Shown here piece after piece: positions 56,600-64,000 of a stretch of DNA of 64,000 nt. Numbering within the stretch: the first letter of the stretch is position 1; each line of letters starts with the position of its first letter. Both the position numbers and the translations under genes were made by a program. A model generated the notes under the pieces. The model was not told the DNA's origin. It searched no databases and worked only from the letters and a program-made list of their open reading frames with translations. The DNA is from Mycobacterium heckeshornense (GTDB taxonomy: Bacteria; Actinomycetota; Actinomycetes; Mycobacteriales; Mycobacteriaceae): the NCBI RefSeq assembly GCF_016592155.1, contig NZ_AP024237.1:1488001-1552000 (forward strand). Reading direction: 5' to 3'.

Positions 56600-58429
56600 G
56601 TGACTGATACGGACCTGATCACGGCGGGAGACAGCACCAACAACGACAAGCTGTCGAGTTCCGTGACTTCACAGACTGCTTTGCCCACTGACTCCAACGC
56701 CGAAAGCGCGGCGCCATCCGAAGCCGGGACCGCCGTGTCGGGCGGGTCGCTGTCGGCGATGGTGCTGCCCGAGCTGCGCGCCCTGGCCAATCGCGCCGGC
56801 GTCAAAGGCGCGTCGGGCATGCGCAAAAACGAATTGATTGCCGCGATCCGAGAAACTCAGGGCCAGGCGAACGGCGGGCAATCTGACGGCACAGCGTCAC
56901 CCGACAGCGATCAGAGCGCGGGCGACGCTGCGGGCGCCCACGTCGAAGCGTCGGCCGGATCGGCCGTTGCCGAAGCGTCAGGCCGGGAACGACGCAGCGC
57001 CGCGCGAGAGCCCGGATCGCCCGCCGCGACGGCCGTCGCTGAGCAGGGCGAAGTCGACCAGGTCGACGCGGTGCACGCTGAAACCGCCGAGCCGGACACC
57101 AAGGTAGAGCAAGCCGAGAAACCCGGCGAAGTCGGCGTCGATCAGCAAGGTCCCGACGGGCAGGGGCGCGCCGACGAGGAGGGAGAGGGCCGGCAAGGCC
57201 GCCGGGGACGACGGTTCCGCGACCGCAGGCGCCGTGGTGAACGCCTAGGCGAGGGCGCCGACGCCGAGCTGCGGGAAGACGACGTCGTTCAGCCGGTGGC
57301 AGGCATTCTTGACGTTCTCGACAATTATGCGTTTGTGCGCACTTCCGGTTACCTGGCCGGCCCGCACGACGTCTACGTGTCGATGAACATGGTGCGAAAG
57401 AACGGCTTGCGCCGGGGTGACGCCATCACCGGTGCTGTTCGGGTGCCCAGGGAGGGCGAGCAGCCCAACCAGCGGCAGAAGTTCAATCCGCTGGTGCGCC
57501 TGGACAGCGTCAACGGCGGGCCGGTCGAGGACGCCAAGAAACGTCCGGATTTCGGCAAGCTGACCCCGCTGTACCCCAACCAGCGGCTCCGTCTGGAAAC
57601 GTCCACGGAGAAGCTGACCACCCGGGTCATCGACCTGGTGATGCCGATCGGTAAGGGTCAGCGCGCGCTGATCGTCTCGCCGCCGAAGGCCGGCAAGACC
57701 ACGATCCTCAAGGACATCGCCAACGCGATCACCAAGAACAACCCGGAATGCCACTTGATGGTCGTCCTCGTCGATGAGCGGCCAGAAGAGGTCACCGATA
57801 TGCAGCGCTCGGTCAAGGGTGAGGTGATCGCCTCCACCTTTGACCGGCCGCCGTCAGACCACACCACAGTTGCTGAACTTGCGATCGAGCGAGCCAAGCG
57901 GCTCGTCGAGCAGCGTCAAGATGTCGTCGTCTTGCTCGACTCGATCACCCGGTTGGGACGCGCCTACAACAACGCCTCGCCGGCGTCAGGGCGCATCCTT
58001 TCCGGCGGCGTGGACTCCACGGCGCTCTACCCGCCGAAGCGGTTCCTCGGGGCCGCCCGCAACATCGAGGAAGGCGGTTCGCTGACGGTGATCGCGACGG
58101 CAATGGTGGAGACCGGCTCGCAGGGTGACACCGTGATCTTCGAGGAGTTCAAGGGCACCGGCAACGCCGAGCTCAAGCTGGACCGCAAGATCGCTGAACG
58201 GCGCGTCTTCCCCGCGGTCGACGTCAACCCCTCCGGCACCCGCAAGGACGAGCTGTTGCTGTCGCCCGACGAGTTCGCGATCGTGCACAAGCTGCGGCGG
58301 CTGCTTTCCGGCCTGGACCCGCATCAGGCCATCGACTTGCTGATCTCGCAGCTGCGGAAGACGAAGAACAACTACGAGTTCCTCGTGCAGGTGTCCAAGA
58401 CGACTCCGGGCAGTCTAGACACCGACTAA
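56600..58429 (+). CDS. rho: Transcription termination factor Rho
   Basis: 609 residues from the GTG at 56600 with GAAAGGAAA before it. Rho N domain ALANRAGVKGASGMRKNELI, then an insert of about 150 residues rich in Ala/Glu/Gly/Arg (residues about 85-225; Arg/Gly-rich end RQGRRGRRFRDRRRRGE) typical of actinobacterial Rho. The RNA-binding CSD follows (FVRTSGYLAGPHDVYVSMNM). ATPase motifs: Walker A SPPKAGKTTILKDIA, Walker B VVVLLDSITRLGRAYN and Q-loop-region ASGRILSGGVDSTAL. It is a hexameric RNA translocase ending transcription. Confidence 0.98.
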   Translation: MTDTDLITAGDSTNNDKLSSSVTSQTALPTDSNAESAAPSEAGTAVSGGSLSAMVLPELRALANRAGVKGASGMRKNELIAAIRETQGQANGGQSDGTASPDSDQSAGDAAGAHVEASAGSAVAEASGRERRSAAREPGSPAATAVAEQGEVDQVDAVHAETAEPDTKVEQAEKPGEVGVDQQGPDGQGRADEEGEGRQGRRGRRFRDRRRRGERLGEGADAELREDDVVQPVAGILDVLDNYAFVRTSGYLAGPHDVYVSMNMVRKNGLRRGDAITGAVRVPREGEQPNQRQKFNPLVRLDSVNGGPVEDAKKRPDFGKLTPLYPNQRLRLETSTEKLTTRVIDLVMPIGKGQRALIVSPPKAGKTTILKDIANAITKNNPECHLMVVLVDERPEEVTDMQRSVKGEVIASTFDRPPSDHTTVAELAIERAKRLVEQRQDVVVLLDSITRLGRAYNNASPASGRILSGGVDSTALYPPKRFLGAARNIEEGGSLTVIATAMVETGSQGDTVIFEEFKGTGNAELKLDRKIAERRVFPAVDVNPSGTRKDELLLSPDEFAIVHKLRRLLSGLDPHQAIDLLISQLRKTKNNYEFLVQVSKTTPGSLDTD

Positions 58430-58489
58430 GAGCCGCGACGCCGACCGGCGTGACAGCGCTCACACCGGCCCCGCTTAAAGTGATGAGCC

Positions 58490-60109
58490 GTGGCCGAAAC
58501 CATCCAGCAGCTGTTGCGCGAGCGGATCGACGATCCGACGCGAGCGGTGAAGTACGGCGACCGGGTGTGGACGTGGCGCGAGCATCTGGCCGAGGCGGCC
58601 ACGATGGCGGCGGCGTTGCTCGGCATCGCAGATCCCCGGCGGCCGCTGCACGTCGGGGCGCTGCTGGGCAACACTCCTGAGATGCTGACGGCTATGTCCG
58701 CCGCGGCGCTGGGCGGATATGTGCTCTGCGGGATCAACGACACCCGCCGCGGGGCTGCGCTGGCAAACGACATTCTGCGCGCCGACTGCCAGCTCCTGCT
58801 TACCGATCGCGAGCACCGGGATCTGCTCGACGGTCTGGAGTTGCCCGGTGTGCAGGTATTCGACACCTCGAGCGGTGATTGGTCGGAGTTGCTGGCGTCG
58901 GCTGGTCCGCTGACACCCCACCGCGAGGTCGCTGCGGGTGACACCTTCATGATGATCTTCACGTCGGGGACCAGCGGTGAGCCGAAAGCAGTGCAGGTAA
59001 CACATTTGACGGTCCTTTTCGCCGGCTCGGCATTAATCGAGCGGTTCGAGATCACCGCGGACGATGTCTGCTACCTGTCGATGCCGCTGTTCCACTCCAA
59101 CGCGTTGCTGGCCGGGTGGAGCGTGGCGGTGGGAGCCGGTGCGGCCATGGTTCCGGCCAAATTCTCGGCATCCCGGTTGCTTGCCGACCTGCGCCGCTAC
59201 GGGGCGACGTTCATGAACTATGTCGGCAAGCCGTTGGCCTACGTGCTTGCCACACCCGAGCAGCCCGACGACCGCGACAACCCGCTGCGGGTGGCGTTCG
59301 GCAACGAGGCCAGCGATCGTGATATCGCCGAATTCAGCCGGCGCTTCGACTGCACGGTATGGGACGGGTTCGGGTCCACCGAGGGCGCGATCATCATCAC
59401 CCGCGAAGACGGCTGTCCGCCAGGGTCGTTGGGCCGCGGTTTTCCCGGCGTCGCGATCTACAACCCGCAGACCGGTACCGAATGCCCGCCGGCCGTATTC
59501 GACGACCACGGCGCCCTGGCCAATCCTGAGGAAGCGATCGGCGAACTGGTCAATACGTCGGGAGCCGGCTTGTTCGCCGGCTACTACAACGATCCCGAAG
59601 CCACAAGCGCCCGGCTTCGGGACGGCATGTTCTGGTCGGGCGACCTCGCTTATCGAGACACGGATGGCTGGATCTACTTCGCGGGGCGGAGCGCGGACTG
59701 GTTGCGCGTCGACGGGGAAAACATGACCACCGCGCCCATCGAACGTATCCTGCAGCGGCTGCCGGCGATCAACCACGTCGCGGTCTACGCAGTGCCCGAC
59801 GAGCATGTCGGCGACCAGGTGATGGCTGCAATTGTGTTGCAAGACAACGCCGATCTGACACCCGAAGAGTTCGGCGGGTTCCTCGCGGCGCAGCCCGACC
59901 TGTCACCGAAGGCGTGGCCGAGGCATGTCTGGCTCACCGATCGCTTACCGACTACGGCAACCAACAAGGTCCTAAAGCGCGAGTTGATCGCGCGGGGTGC
60001 CAGACCCGATGGCGGCGTGCTGTGGACGCGGGTGGGACGCGGCAACAGCTACGTCGTCGTGGATCGCCGTCCAAGCGACCAAAAGGCCTACGAGGTAAGC
60101 CACGGTTAG
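58490..60109 (+). CDS. Acyl-CoA synthetase, FadD1/FadD17-like
   Basis: 539 residues. AMP-binding enzyme: P-loop MIFTSGTSGEPKAVQVTHLT, A5-type VWDGFGSTEGAIIITRE, A7-A8 GMFWSGDLAYRDTDGWIYFA followed by GRSADWLRVDGENMTTAPIE, and the terminal lysine TATNKVLKRELIARGA. It activates a fatty or other carboxylic acid to its CoA ester through an acyl-AMP. By memory it is closest to M. tuberculosis FadD1 and FadD17. It is inserted between rho and rpmE, which are neighbours in H37Rv. Confidence 0.92.
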   Translation: MAETIQQLLRERIDDPTRAVKYGDRVWTWREHLAEAATMAAALLGIADPRRPLHVGALLGNTPEMLTAMSAAALGGYVLCGINDTRRGAALANDILRADCQLLLTDREHRDLLDGLELPGVQVFDTSSGDWSELLASAGPLTPHREVAAGDTFMMIFTSGTSGEPKAVQVTHLTVLFAGSALIERFEITADDVCYLSMPLFHSNALLAGWSVAVGAGAAMVPAKFSASRLLADLRRYGATFMNYVGKPLAYVLATPEQPDDRDNPLRVAFGNEASDRDIAEFSRRFDCTVWDGFGSTEGAIIITREDGCPPGSLGRGFPGVAIYNPQTGTECPPAVFDDHGALANPEEAIGELVNTSGAGLFAGYYNDPEATSARLRDGMFWSGDLAYRDTDGWIYFAGRSADWLRVDGENMTTAPIERILQRLPAINHVAVYAVPDEHVGDQVMAAIVLQDNADLTPEEFGGFLAAQPDLSPKAWPRHVWLTDRLPTTATNKVLKRELIARGARPDGGVLWTRVGRGNSYVVVDRRPSDQKAYEVSHG

Positions 60110-60283
60110 CTGCCGCGTCACTCGACCGGGAATGCCCGGGCTCATTCGGGTGTTTTGGGCCTATGGTGGTTGACCTGGCATAATCGACCGCCAGACATCC
60201 CGGGCAAGCTCAGGTTGGCAGTTCAGACCTCACCGCCGGATCGGGTTGTAGGCGACCCGGCGGCCACGATCGAAAAGGACATC

Positions 60284-60541
60284 ATGAAATCCGGCATTCA
60301 CCCGCCATACGTCGAGACCACGGTTGTGTGCAGCTGCGGCAACACCTTCCAGACCCGCAGCACCAAAGAGAGCGGTCGCATCGTGGTGGAGGTGTGCTCG
60401 CAGTGCCATCCGTTCTACACGGGCAAGCAGAAGATCCTCGACAGCGGCGGACGGGTGGCTCGCTTCGAGAAGCGGTACGGCAAGCGCAAGACCGGCGCCG
60501 ACAAAGAAGCCCACGTCGAGAAGGCCAAGGCCGACAAGTAG
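60284..60541 (+). CDS. rpmE: 50S ribosomal protein L31
   Basis: 85 residues from the ATG at 60284. [20 protein letters not shown] continues to [21 protein letters not shown] text ([20 protein letters not shown]). Cysteines in CSCG and CSQC make this the zinc-binding (C+) form, replaced by a zinc-free paralogue under zinc limitation in many actinobacteria. The basic C-terminal tail is typical. A hairpin follows the stop. Confidence 0.97.
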   Translation: MKSGIHPPYVETTVVCSCGNTFQTRSTKESGRIVVEVCSQCHPFYTGKQKILDSGGRVARFEKRYGKRKTGADKEAHVEKAKADK

Positions 60542-60550
60542 CCGGCTGAC

Positions 60551-60593
60551 CGACGCCCGAACTGTCGCGGAACTCCGCGGAGGCCGGGCGTCG
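60551..60593 (+). terminator. Hairpin between rpmE and prfA
   Basis: CGACGCCCG (60551-60559) pairs perfectly with CGGGCGTCG (60585-60593), and an inner stem CGCGG-AACT-CCGCG lies within the loop. Only three T follow, so it resembles the U-poor hairpins of mycobacteria. It may end rpmE transcription or protect the 3' end; prfA follows 26 bp later. Confidence 0.5.
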
Positions 60594-60619
60594 TTTGGTG
60601 TTCGGGGCAGGAGGTTGAC

Positions 60620-61693
60620 ATGACGCAAAGCGTGCAGGCGATCGACGCGCTGCTTGCCGAACACGCTGATCTCGAGCGTCGGTTGGCCGACCCCGAACTG
60701 CACAGCAATCCTGCCGCAGCCCGCAAAGCCGGACGCCGCTTCGCACAGCTGGCGCCGATCGTCGCCGCCTACCGCAAACTGGAGTCGGCGCGCGGCGACC
60801 TGGAGACCGCCCGGGAACTGGCAAGCTCCGATGAGTCGTTTGCCGCTGAGGTGGCCGAACTGGAAACGCGGGTGGCCGAGCTGGACACCCAACTCACCGA
60901 CATGTTGGCGCCGCGTGATCCGCATGATCCCGACGACATCGTGCTGGAGGTTAAGTCCGGTGAAGGCGGGGAGGAGTCGGCGCTGTTCGCTGCCGACCTG
61001 GCCAGGATGTACATCCGCTACGCGGAGCGCCGCGGCTGGACGGTGACGGTCCTCGACGAAACCACTTCAGACCTGGGCGGCTACAAAGACGCGACACTAT
61101 CCATCGCGAGCAAGGGCGACTCCCCGGACGGGGTGTGGTCGCGGATGAAGTTCGAAGGCGGCGTGCACCGGGTGCAGCGGGTGCCGGTGACCGAATCGCA
61201 GGGCAGAGTGCACACCTCGGCGGCCGGGGTGCTGGTATACCCCGAACCCGAGGAAATCGGCGAGGTGCAGATCGATGAGTCAGATCTGCGCATCGACGTC
61301 TACCGATCCTCGGGCAAGGGCGGACAGGGCGTCAACACCACCGACTCCGCGGTGCGAATCACCCATCTACCCACCGGAATCGTCGTCACCTGCCAAAACG
61401 AGCGCTCGCAATTGCAAAACAAGACCCGCGCACTGCAGGTGCTGGCGGCGCGGCTGCAGGCGATGGTCGAGGAGCAGGCACTGGCGGACGCATCCGCGGA
61501 CCGGGCGAGCCAGATCCGCACCGTGGACCGCAGCGAACGCATCCGGACCTACAACTTTCCGGAAAACCGCATCACCGATCACCGGATCGGGTACAAAGCA
61601 CACAATCTCGATCAGGTTCTCGACGGTGACCTGGACGCGTTGTTCGACGCACTGGCCGCCGCCGACCGGCAGGCGCGATTGCAGCAGGCATGA
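60620..61693 (+). CDS. prfA: Peptide chain release factor 1
   Basis: 357 residues, AGGAGG six bases before the ATG. The stop-codon recognition loop lies in [20 protein letters not shown] (PVT tripeptide type), and the catalytic GGQ in [20 protein letters not shown]. It releases peptides at UAA and UAG. It overlaps prmC, which methylates its GGQ glutamine, by ATGA. Confidence 0.98.
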   Translation: MTQSVQAIDALLAEHADLERRLADPELHSNPAAARKAGRRFAQLAPIVAAYRKLESARGDLETARELASSDESFAAEVAELETRVAELDTQLTDMLAPRDPHDPDDIVLEVKSGEGGEESALFAADLARMYIRYAERRGWTVTVLDETTSDLGGYKDATLSIASKGDSPDGVWSRMKFEGGVHRVQRVPVTESQGRVHTSAAGVLVYPEPEEIGEVQIDESDLRIDVYRSSGKGGQGVNTTDSAVRITHLPTGIVVTCQNERSQLQNKTRALQVLAARLQAMVEEQALADASADRASQIRTVDRSERIRTYNFPENRITDHRIGYKAHNLDQVLDGDLDALFDALAAADRQARLQQA

Positions 61694-62538
61694 CGACGCA
61701 ATTGCGACAGGCAATCGCCTGCGCGGCAGCGGTGCTCGCAAAGGCGGGCATCGACTCGGCGCGCTATGACGCCGAGGAGCTGGCCGCACACCTGGCCGGG
61801 GTCGAGCGTGGCCGGTTGCCGCTGCTCGACCCGCCCGATGATCAATTCTTCGACCAGTACCACGACCTGATCAATGCGCGGTCCCGGCGGGTGCCGCTTC
61901 AGCATCTCACCGGGACGGTGGCCTTCGGCCCGGTGACGTTGCGGGTTGGCCCCGGCGTGTTTATCCCGCGCCCCGAAACCGAGGCCATGCTGGAGTGGGC
62001 TTGCACGCAACGGCTTGGGGCCGGGCCGGTGATCGTTGACCTCTGCACCGGATCCGGCGCTCTGGCGGTCGCGTTAGCCCGGCACTGGCCGGGGGCGCGG
62101 GTGATCGCCGTCGACGACTCTGTGGCCGCGCTTGACTACGCCCGTTGCAACGCAGCGGGCACCGCCATCGAAGTCATCCTTGCTGACGTCACAGCCCCGG
62201 GTCTGCTTCCCGATCTTGACGGTAAGGTCGACCTCCTGGTCGCCAACCCGCCTTACATCCCGGACTGTGCTTCACTGGAAACTGAAGTAGCTCAACATGA
62301 TCCACCGCACGCGGTGTTCGGGGGGCCGGACGGGATGATGGTGATCGGCGCCGTGGTCGACATCGCCGGACGCTTTTTGCGCCCGGGTGGTCTGTTCGCC
62401 GTCGAGCACGACGACGCGGCATCGGCGCAAACTGTCGAAATGATTGTCAAAACAAGGTGTTTCGACGACATCGTTGCTCGACGAGACTTCGCGGGCCGAC
62501 CGCGGTTTGTCACCGCCCGCAGGACGGGTAAGCGGTGA
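61690..62538 (+). CDS. prmC: Release factor glutamine methyltransferase PrmC
   Basis: 282 residues. SAM-binding [20 protein letters not shown] and the catalytic motif [11 protein letters not shown] (NPPY) define the N5-glutamine methyltransferases; the N-terminal helical domain holds the release factor ([20 protein letters not shown], then IPRPETE). It modifies the GGQ motif of RF1 and RF2. Coupled to prfA and, through GTGA, to the next gene. Confidence 0.96.
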   Translation: MTTQLRQAIACAAAVLAKAGIDSARYDAEELAAHLAGVERGRLPLLDPPDDQFFDQYHDLINARSRRVPLQHLTGTVAFGPVTLRVGPGVFIPRPETEAMLEWACTQRLGAGPVIVDLCTGSGALAVALARHWPGARVIAVDDSVAALDYARCNAAGTAIEVILADVTAPGLLPDLDGKVDLLVANPPYIPDCASLETEVAQHDPPHAVFGGPDGMMVIGAVVDIAGRFLRPGGLFAVEHDDAASAQTVEMIVKTRCFDDIVARRDFAGRPRFVTARRTGKR

Positions 62539-63188
62539 CCGAACTGTTCGACTGTCGGGACCCCGGTCAGCGCTCCCGCGGTATCGCATCAGCGGTCAAG
62601 GCCGTCAAGAGCGGCAGGCTGGTGGTCATGCCGACCGACACCGTCTACGGCATCGGCGCCGACGCTTTCGACGGGTCTGCCGTGGCCGCGCTGCTGGCGG
62701 CCAAGGGACGCGGGCGTGACATGCCGGTCGGCGTGTTGGTCGGCTCCTGGCAGACCATCGACGGACTGGCCCTCAGCGTACCGGAGGCGGCGCGGCAACT
62801 GATCCGCGCCTTCTGGCCCGGCGCGCTGAGCCTAGTGATCCAACACGCTCCGTCGCTGCAATGGGATCTCGGCGATGCCCGCGGCACCGTGATGCTGCGT
62901 ATGCCGTTGCACCCGGTGGCGATCGAGGTGCTGCGCGAAGTCGGGCCGATGGCGGTGTCCAGCGCCAACATTTCCGGTCAACCGCCCGCGGTCGTCGTCG
63001 ACGACGCCAGGCGCCAACTCGGCGACCTCGTCGACGTCTACCTCGACGCGGGCCCCTCCGCCGAGCAGACAGCCTCCACGATTGTGGACTTGACTGGCCT
63101 TAGCCCCCGCATCCTGCGCTCGGGACCGGTCAGCGCCGAGGCCATCGGACGGGTCCTCGGCTTGGATCCTGCGAGTTTGACGGACTGA
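62535..63188 (+). CDS. L-threonylcarbamoyladenylate synthase (Sua5/YrdC family, Rv1301-like)
   Basis: 217 residues from the GTG at 62535. YrdC fold: SGRLVVMPTDTVYGIGADAF, KGRGRDMPVGVLV, FWPGALSLVIQHAP, GTVMLRMPLHPVAIEVLREV and MAVSSANISGQPPAV. It makes the threonylcarbamoyl-AMP used for the t6A modification at position 37 of ANN-decoding tRNAs. Last gene of the prfA-prmC-sua5 operon. Confidence 0.95.
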   Translation: MTELFDCRDPGQRSRGIASAVKAVKSGRLVVMPTDTVYGIGADAFDGSAVAALLAAKGRGRDMPVGVLVGSWQTIDGLALSVPEAARQLIRAFWPGALSLVIQHAPSLQWDLGDARGTVMLRMPLHPVAIEVLREVGPMAVSSANISGQPPAVVVDDARRQLGDLVDVYLDAGPSAEQTASTIVDLTGLSPRILRSGPVSAEAIGRVLGLDPASLTD

Positions 63189-63191
63189 CCC

Positions 63192-64000
63192 GTGCAGTAC
63201 GGTCTCGGCGTGGTTAGCGATGCCGACAGCCTGGCCGCCGGCCTGCTCGCCTTGTCCGACCGCGGCGCGGGAGTCCCGCTGCGCGAACTTGCGCTCGTCG
63301 GGCTGACCGCTGCGATCGTCACCTATTTCACGACCGGGCCGGTGCGGGTGATGGCCACCCGATTCGGGGCGGTGGCCTATCCCCGGGAACGCGACGTACA
63401 TGTCACACCGACGCCCAGGATGGGTGGGCTTGCGATGTTCCTGGGCGTCGTGTCCGCGGTCTTTTTGGCATCCCAGCTTCCGGCCCTGACCCGAGGTTTC
63501 GTCTATTCCTCGGGCATGCCCGCGGTGGTGGTGGCGAGTGCGGTGATCATGGGCATCGGGCTGATCGATGACCGGTGGGGTCTGGACGCCCTTACGAAGT
63601 TCGCCGGCCAGATCACCGCGGCCAGCGTGCTGGTCACCATGGGCGTGGCCTGGAGCGTGCTCTATATCCCGCTCGGCGCCGTCGGCACCATCGTGTTGGA
63701 CCAAGTCTCCTCGATCCTGCTCACCCTGGCGCTGACTGTGTCGATCGTCAACGCGATGAACTTCGTCGACGGGCTCGACGGATTGGCCGCAGGGTTGGGC
63801 CTCATCACGGCGCTGGCGATCTGCATGTTCTCCGTCGGCTTACTGCGCGACCACGGGGGCGACGTGTTGTTCTACCCCCCGGCGGTGATCTCAGTGGTAC
63901 TTGCCGGGGCATGTCTGGGCTTTCTGCCGCATAACTTTTACCCGGCCAAGATCTTCATGGGTGACTCCGGTTCGATGCTGATCGGGCTGATGTTGGCCGC
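63192..64000 (+). CDS. wecA: Decaprenyl-phosphate GlcNAc-1-phosphate transferase WecA, N-terminal part
   Basis: The right edge cuts the gene after about 269 codons from the GTG at 63192 (VQYGLGVVSDADSLAAGLLA). Multiple TM helices and polyprenyl-phosphate transferase motifs are visible: AYPRERDVHVTPTPRMGGLA, GLIDDRWGLDALTKF (Asp pair for Mg), NAMNFVDGLDGLAAGLG and AKIFMGDSGSMLIGLM. It transfers GlcNAc-1-P to decaprenyl phosphate, starting the linker unit that joins arabinogalactan to peptidoglycan. In H37Rv the ATP synthase operon follows. Confidence 0.96.
   Translation, partial: MQYGLGVVSDADSLAAGLLALSDRGAGVPLRELALVGLTAAIVTYFTTGPVRVMATRFGAVAYPRERDVHVTPTPRMGGLAMFLGVVSAVFLASQLPALTRGFVYSSGMPAVVVASAVIMGIGLIDDRWGLDALTKFAGQITAASVLVTMGVAWSVLYIPLGAVGTIVLDQVSSILLTLALTVSIVNAMNFVDGLDGLAAGLGLITALAICMFSVGLLRDHGGDVLFYPPAVISVVLAGACLGFLPHNFYPAKIFMGDSGSMLIGLMLA

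Noticed and set aside
58438..58451. Small ACGCC-GACC-GGCGT hairpin after rho
   Set aside because: Only a 5-bp stem without a T tract; too weak to call a terminator in a GC-rich genome.

Overview
This window comes from a high-GC slow-growing-type Mycobacterium. Gene order and protein content follow the Mycobacterium tuberculosis H37Rv block Rv1248c (kgd) to Rv1302 (wecA) almost gene for gene: kgd, Rv1249c-like, MFS pump, RecB-like nuclease/helicase, lprE, deaD, acyltransferase, TetR, cyp130, FAD oxidase, udgB, nitroreductase, HIT, amiB2, adenylyl cyclase, an ABC exporter pair, lprB/lprC, sixA, an SbcD/SbcC-like pair, oppDCB(A), carbonic anhydrase, cysD/cysNC, Rrf2 regulator, tRNA-Arg, argS, lysA, hom, thrC, thrB, rho, rpmE, prfA, prmC, sua5, wecA. 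The comparison rests on remembered family sequences and gene order; no search was run. Species cannot be named. Several gene remnants, single-base frameshifts and genes not expected in H37Rv at these positions point to a non-tuberculous species with some gene decay.

Region by region. (1) 1-8.7 kb: the N-terminal part of kgd, a membrane protein, a PadR-regulated MFS exporter with a clear palindromic operator, a large nuclease/helicase gene carrying a frameshift, and lipoprotein LprE. (2) 8.8-15.7 kb: DEAD-box helicase, acyltransferase, a siderophore-interacting flavoprotein behind an IdeR-like iron box, and a TetR-CYP130 operon whose promoter, operator and leaderless start can be read directly. 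(3) 15.7-17.4 kb: a scar where a VapBC-type toxin-antitoxin pair (toxin truncated) is joined to a remnant of the Tap efflux pump; the toxin frame runs on without a stop into the uracil-DNA glycosylase gene. (4) 17.4-24.7 kb: flavin/F420 oxidoreductases, HIT protein, aminotransferase, amidase, deoxyinosine glycosylase and a pH-sensing-type class III adenylyl cyclase, followed on the opposite strand by a structured locus that looks like the small RNA Mcr11, then two small genes. (5) 24.7-35.8 kb: secreted serine protease with a zinc ribbon, heterodimeric ABC exporter, two DUF3558-type lipoproteins, SixA phosphatase, and a nuclease/SMC-like ATPase pair. (6) 35.8-46.6 kb: oligopeptide ABC importer (binding-protein gene frameshifted), carbonic anhydrase, thioesterase, and a sulfate-activation operon cysD-cysNC-cysQ with a neighbouring Rrf2 regulator. 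(7) 47.0-49.7 kb: a patch of decayed genes next to tRNA-Arg. (8) 49.9-64 kb: housekeeping genes: argS; the lysine/threonine/methionine branch lysA-hom-thrC-thrB; transcription termination (rho); translation (rpmE, prfA, prmC, sua5); and the start of cell-wall biosynthesis (wecA).

Most genes run in tightly coupled operons with ATGA or GTGA start/stop overlaps, which fixed many start codons. No complete insertion sequence, CRISPR array or prophage was seen. No unambiguous new biological system was found. The best leads are the Mcr11-like RNA locus, a ribbon-helix-helix-like gene whose start codon is embedded in a triple repeat, the iron-boxed siderophore flavoprotein, and the VapC/Tap/UdgB recombination scar.
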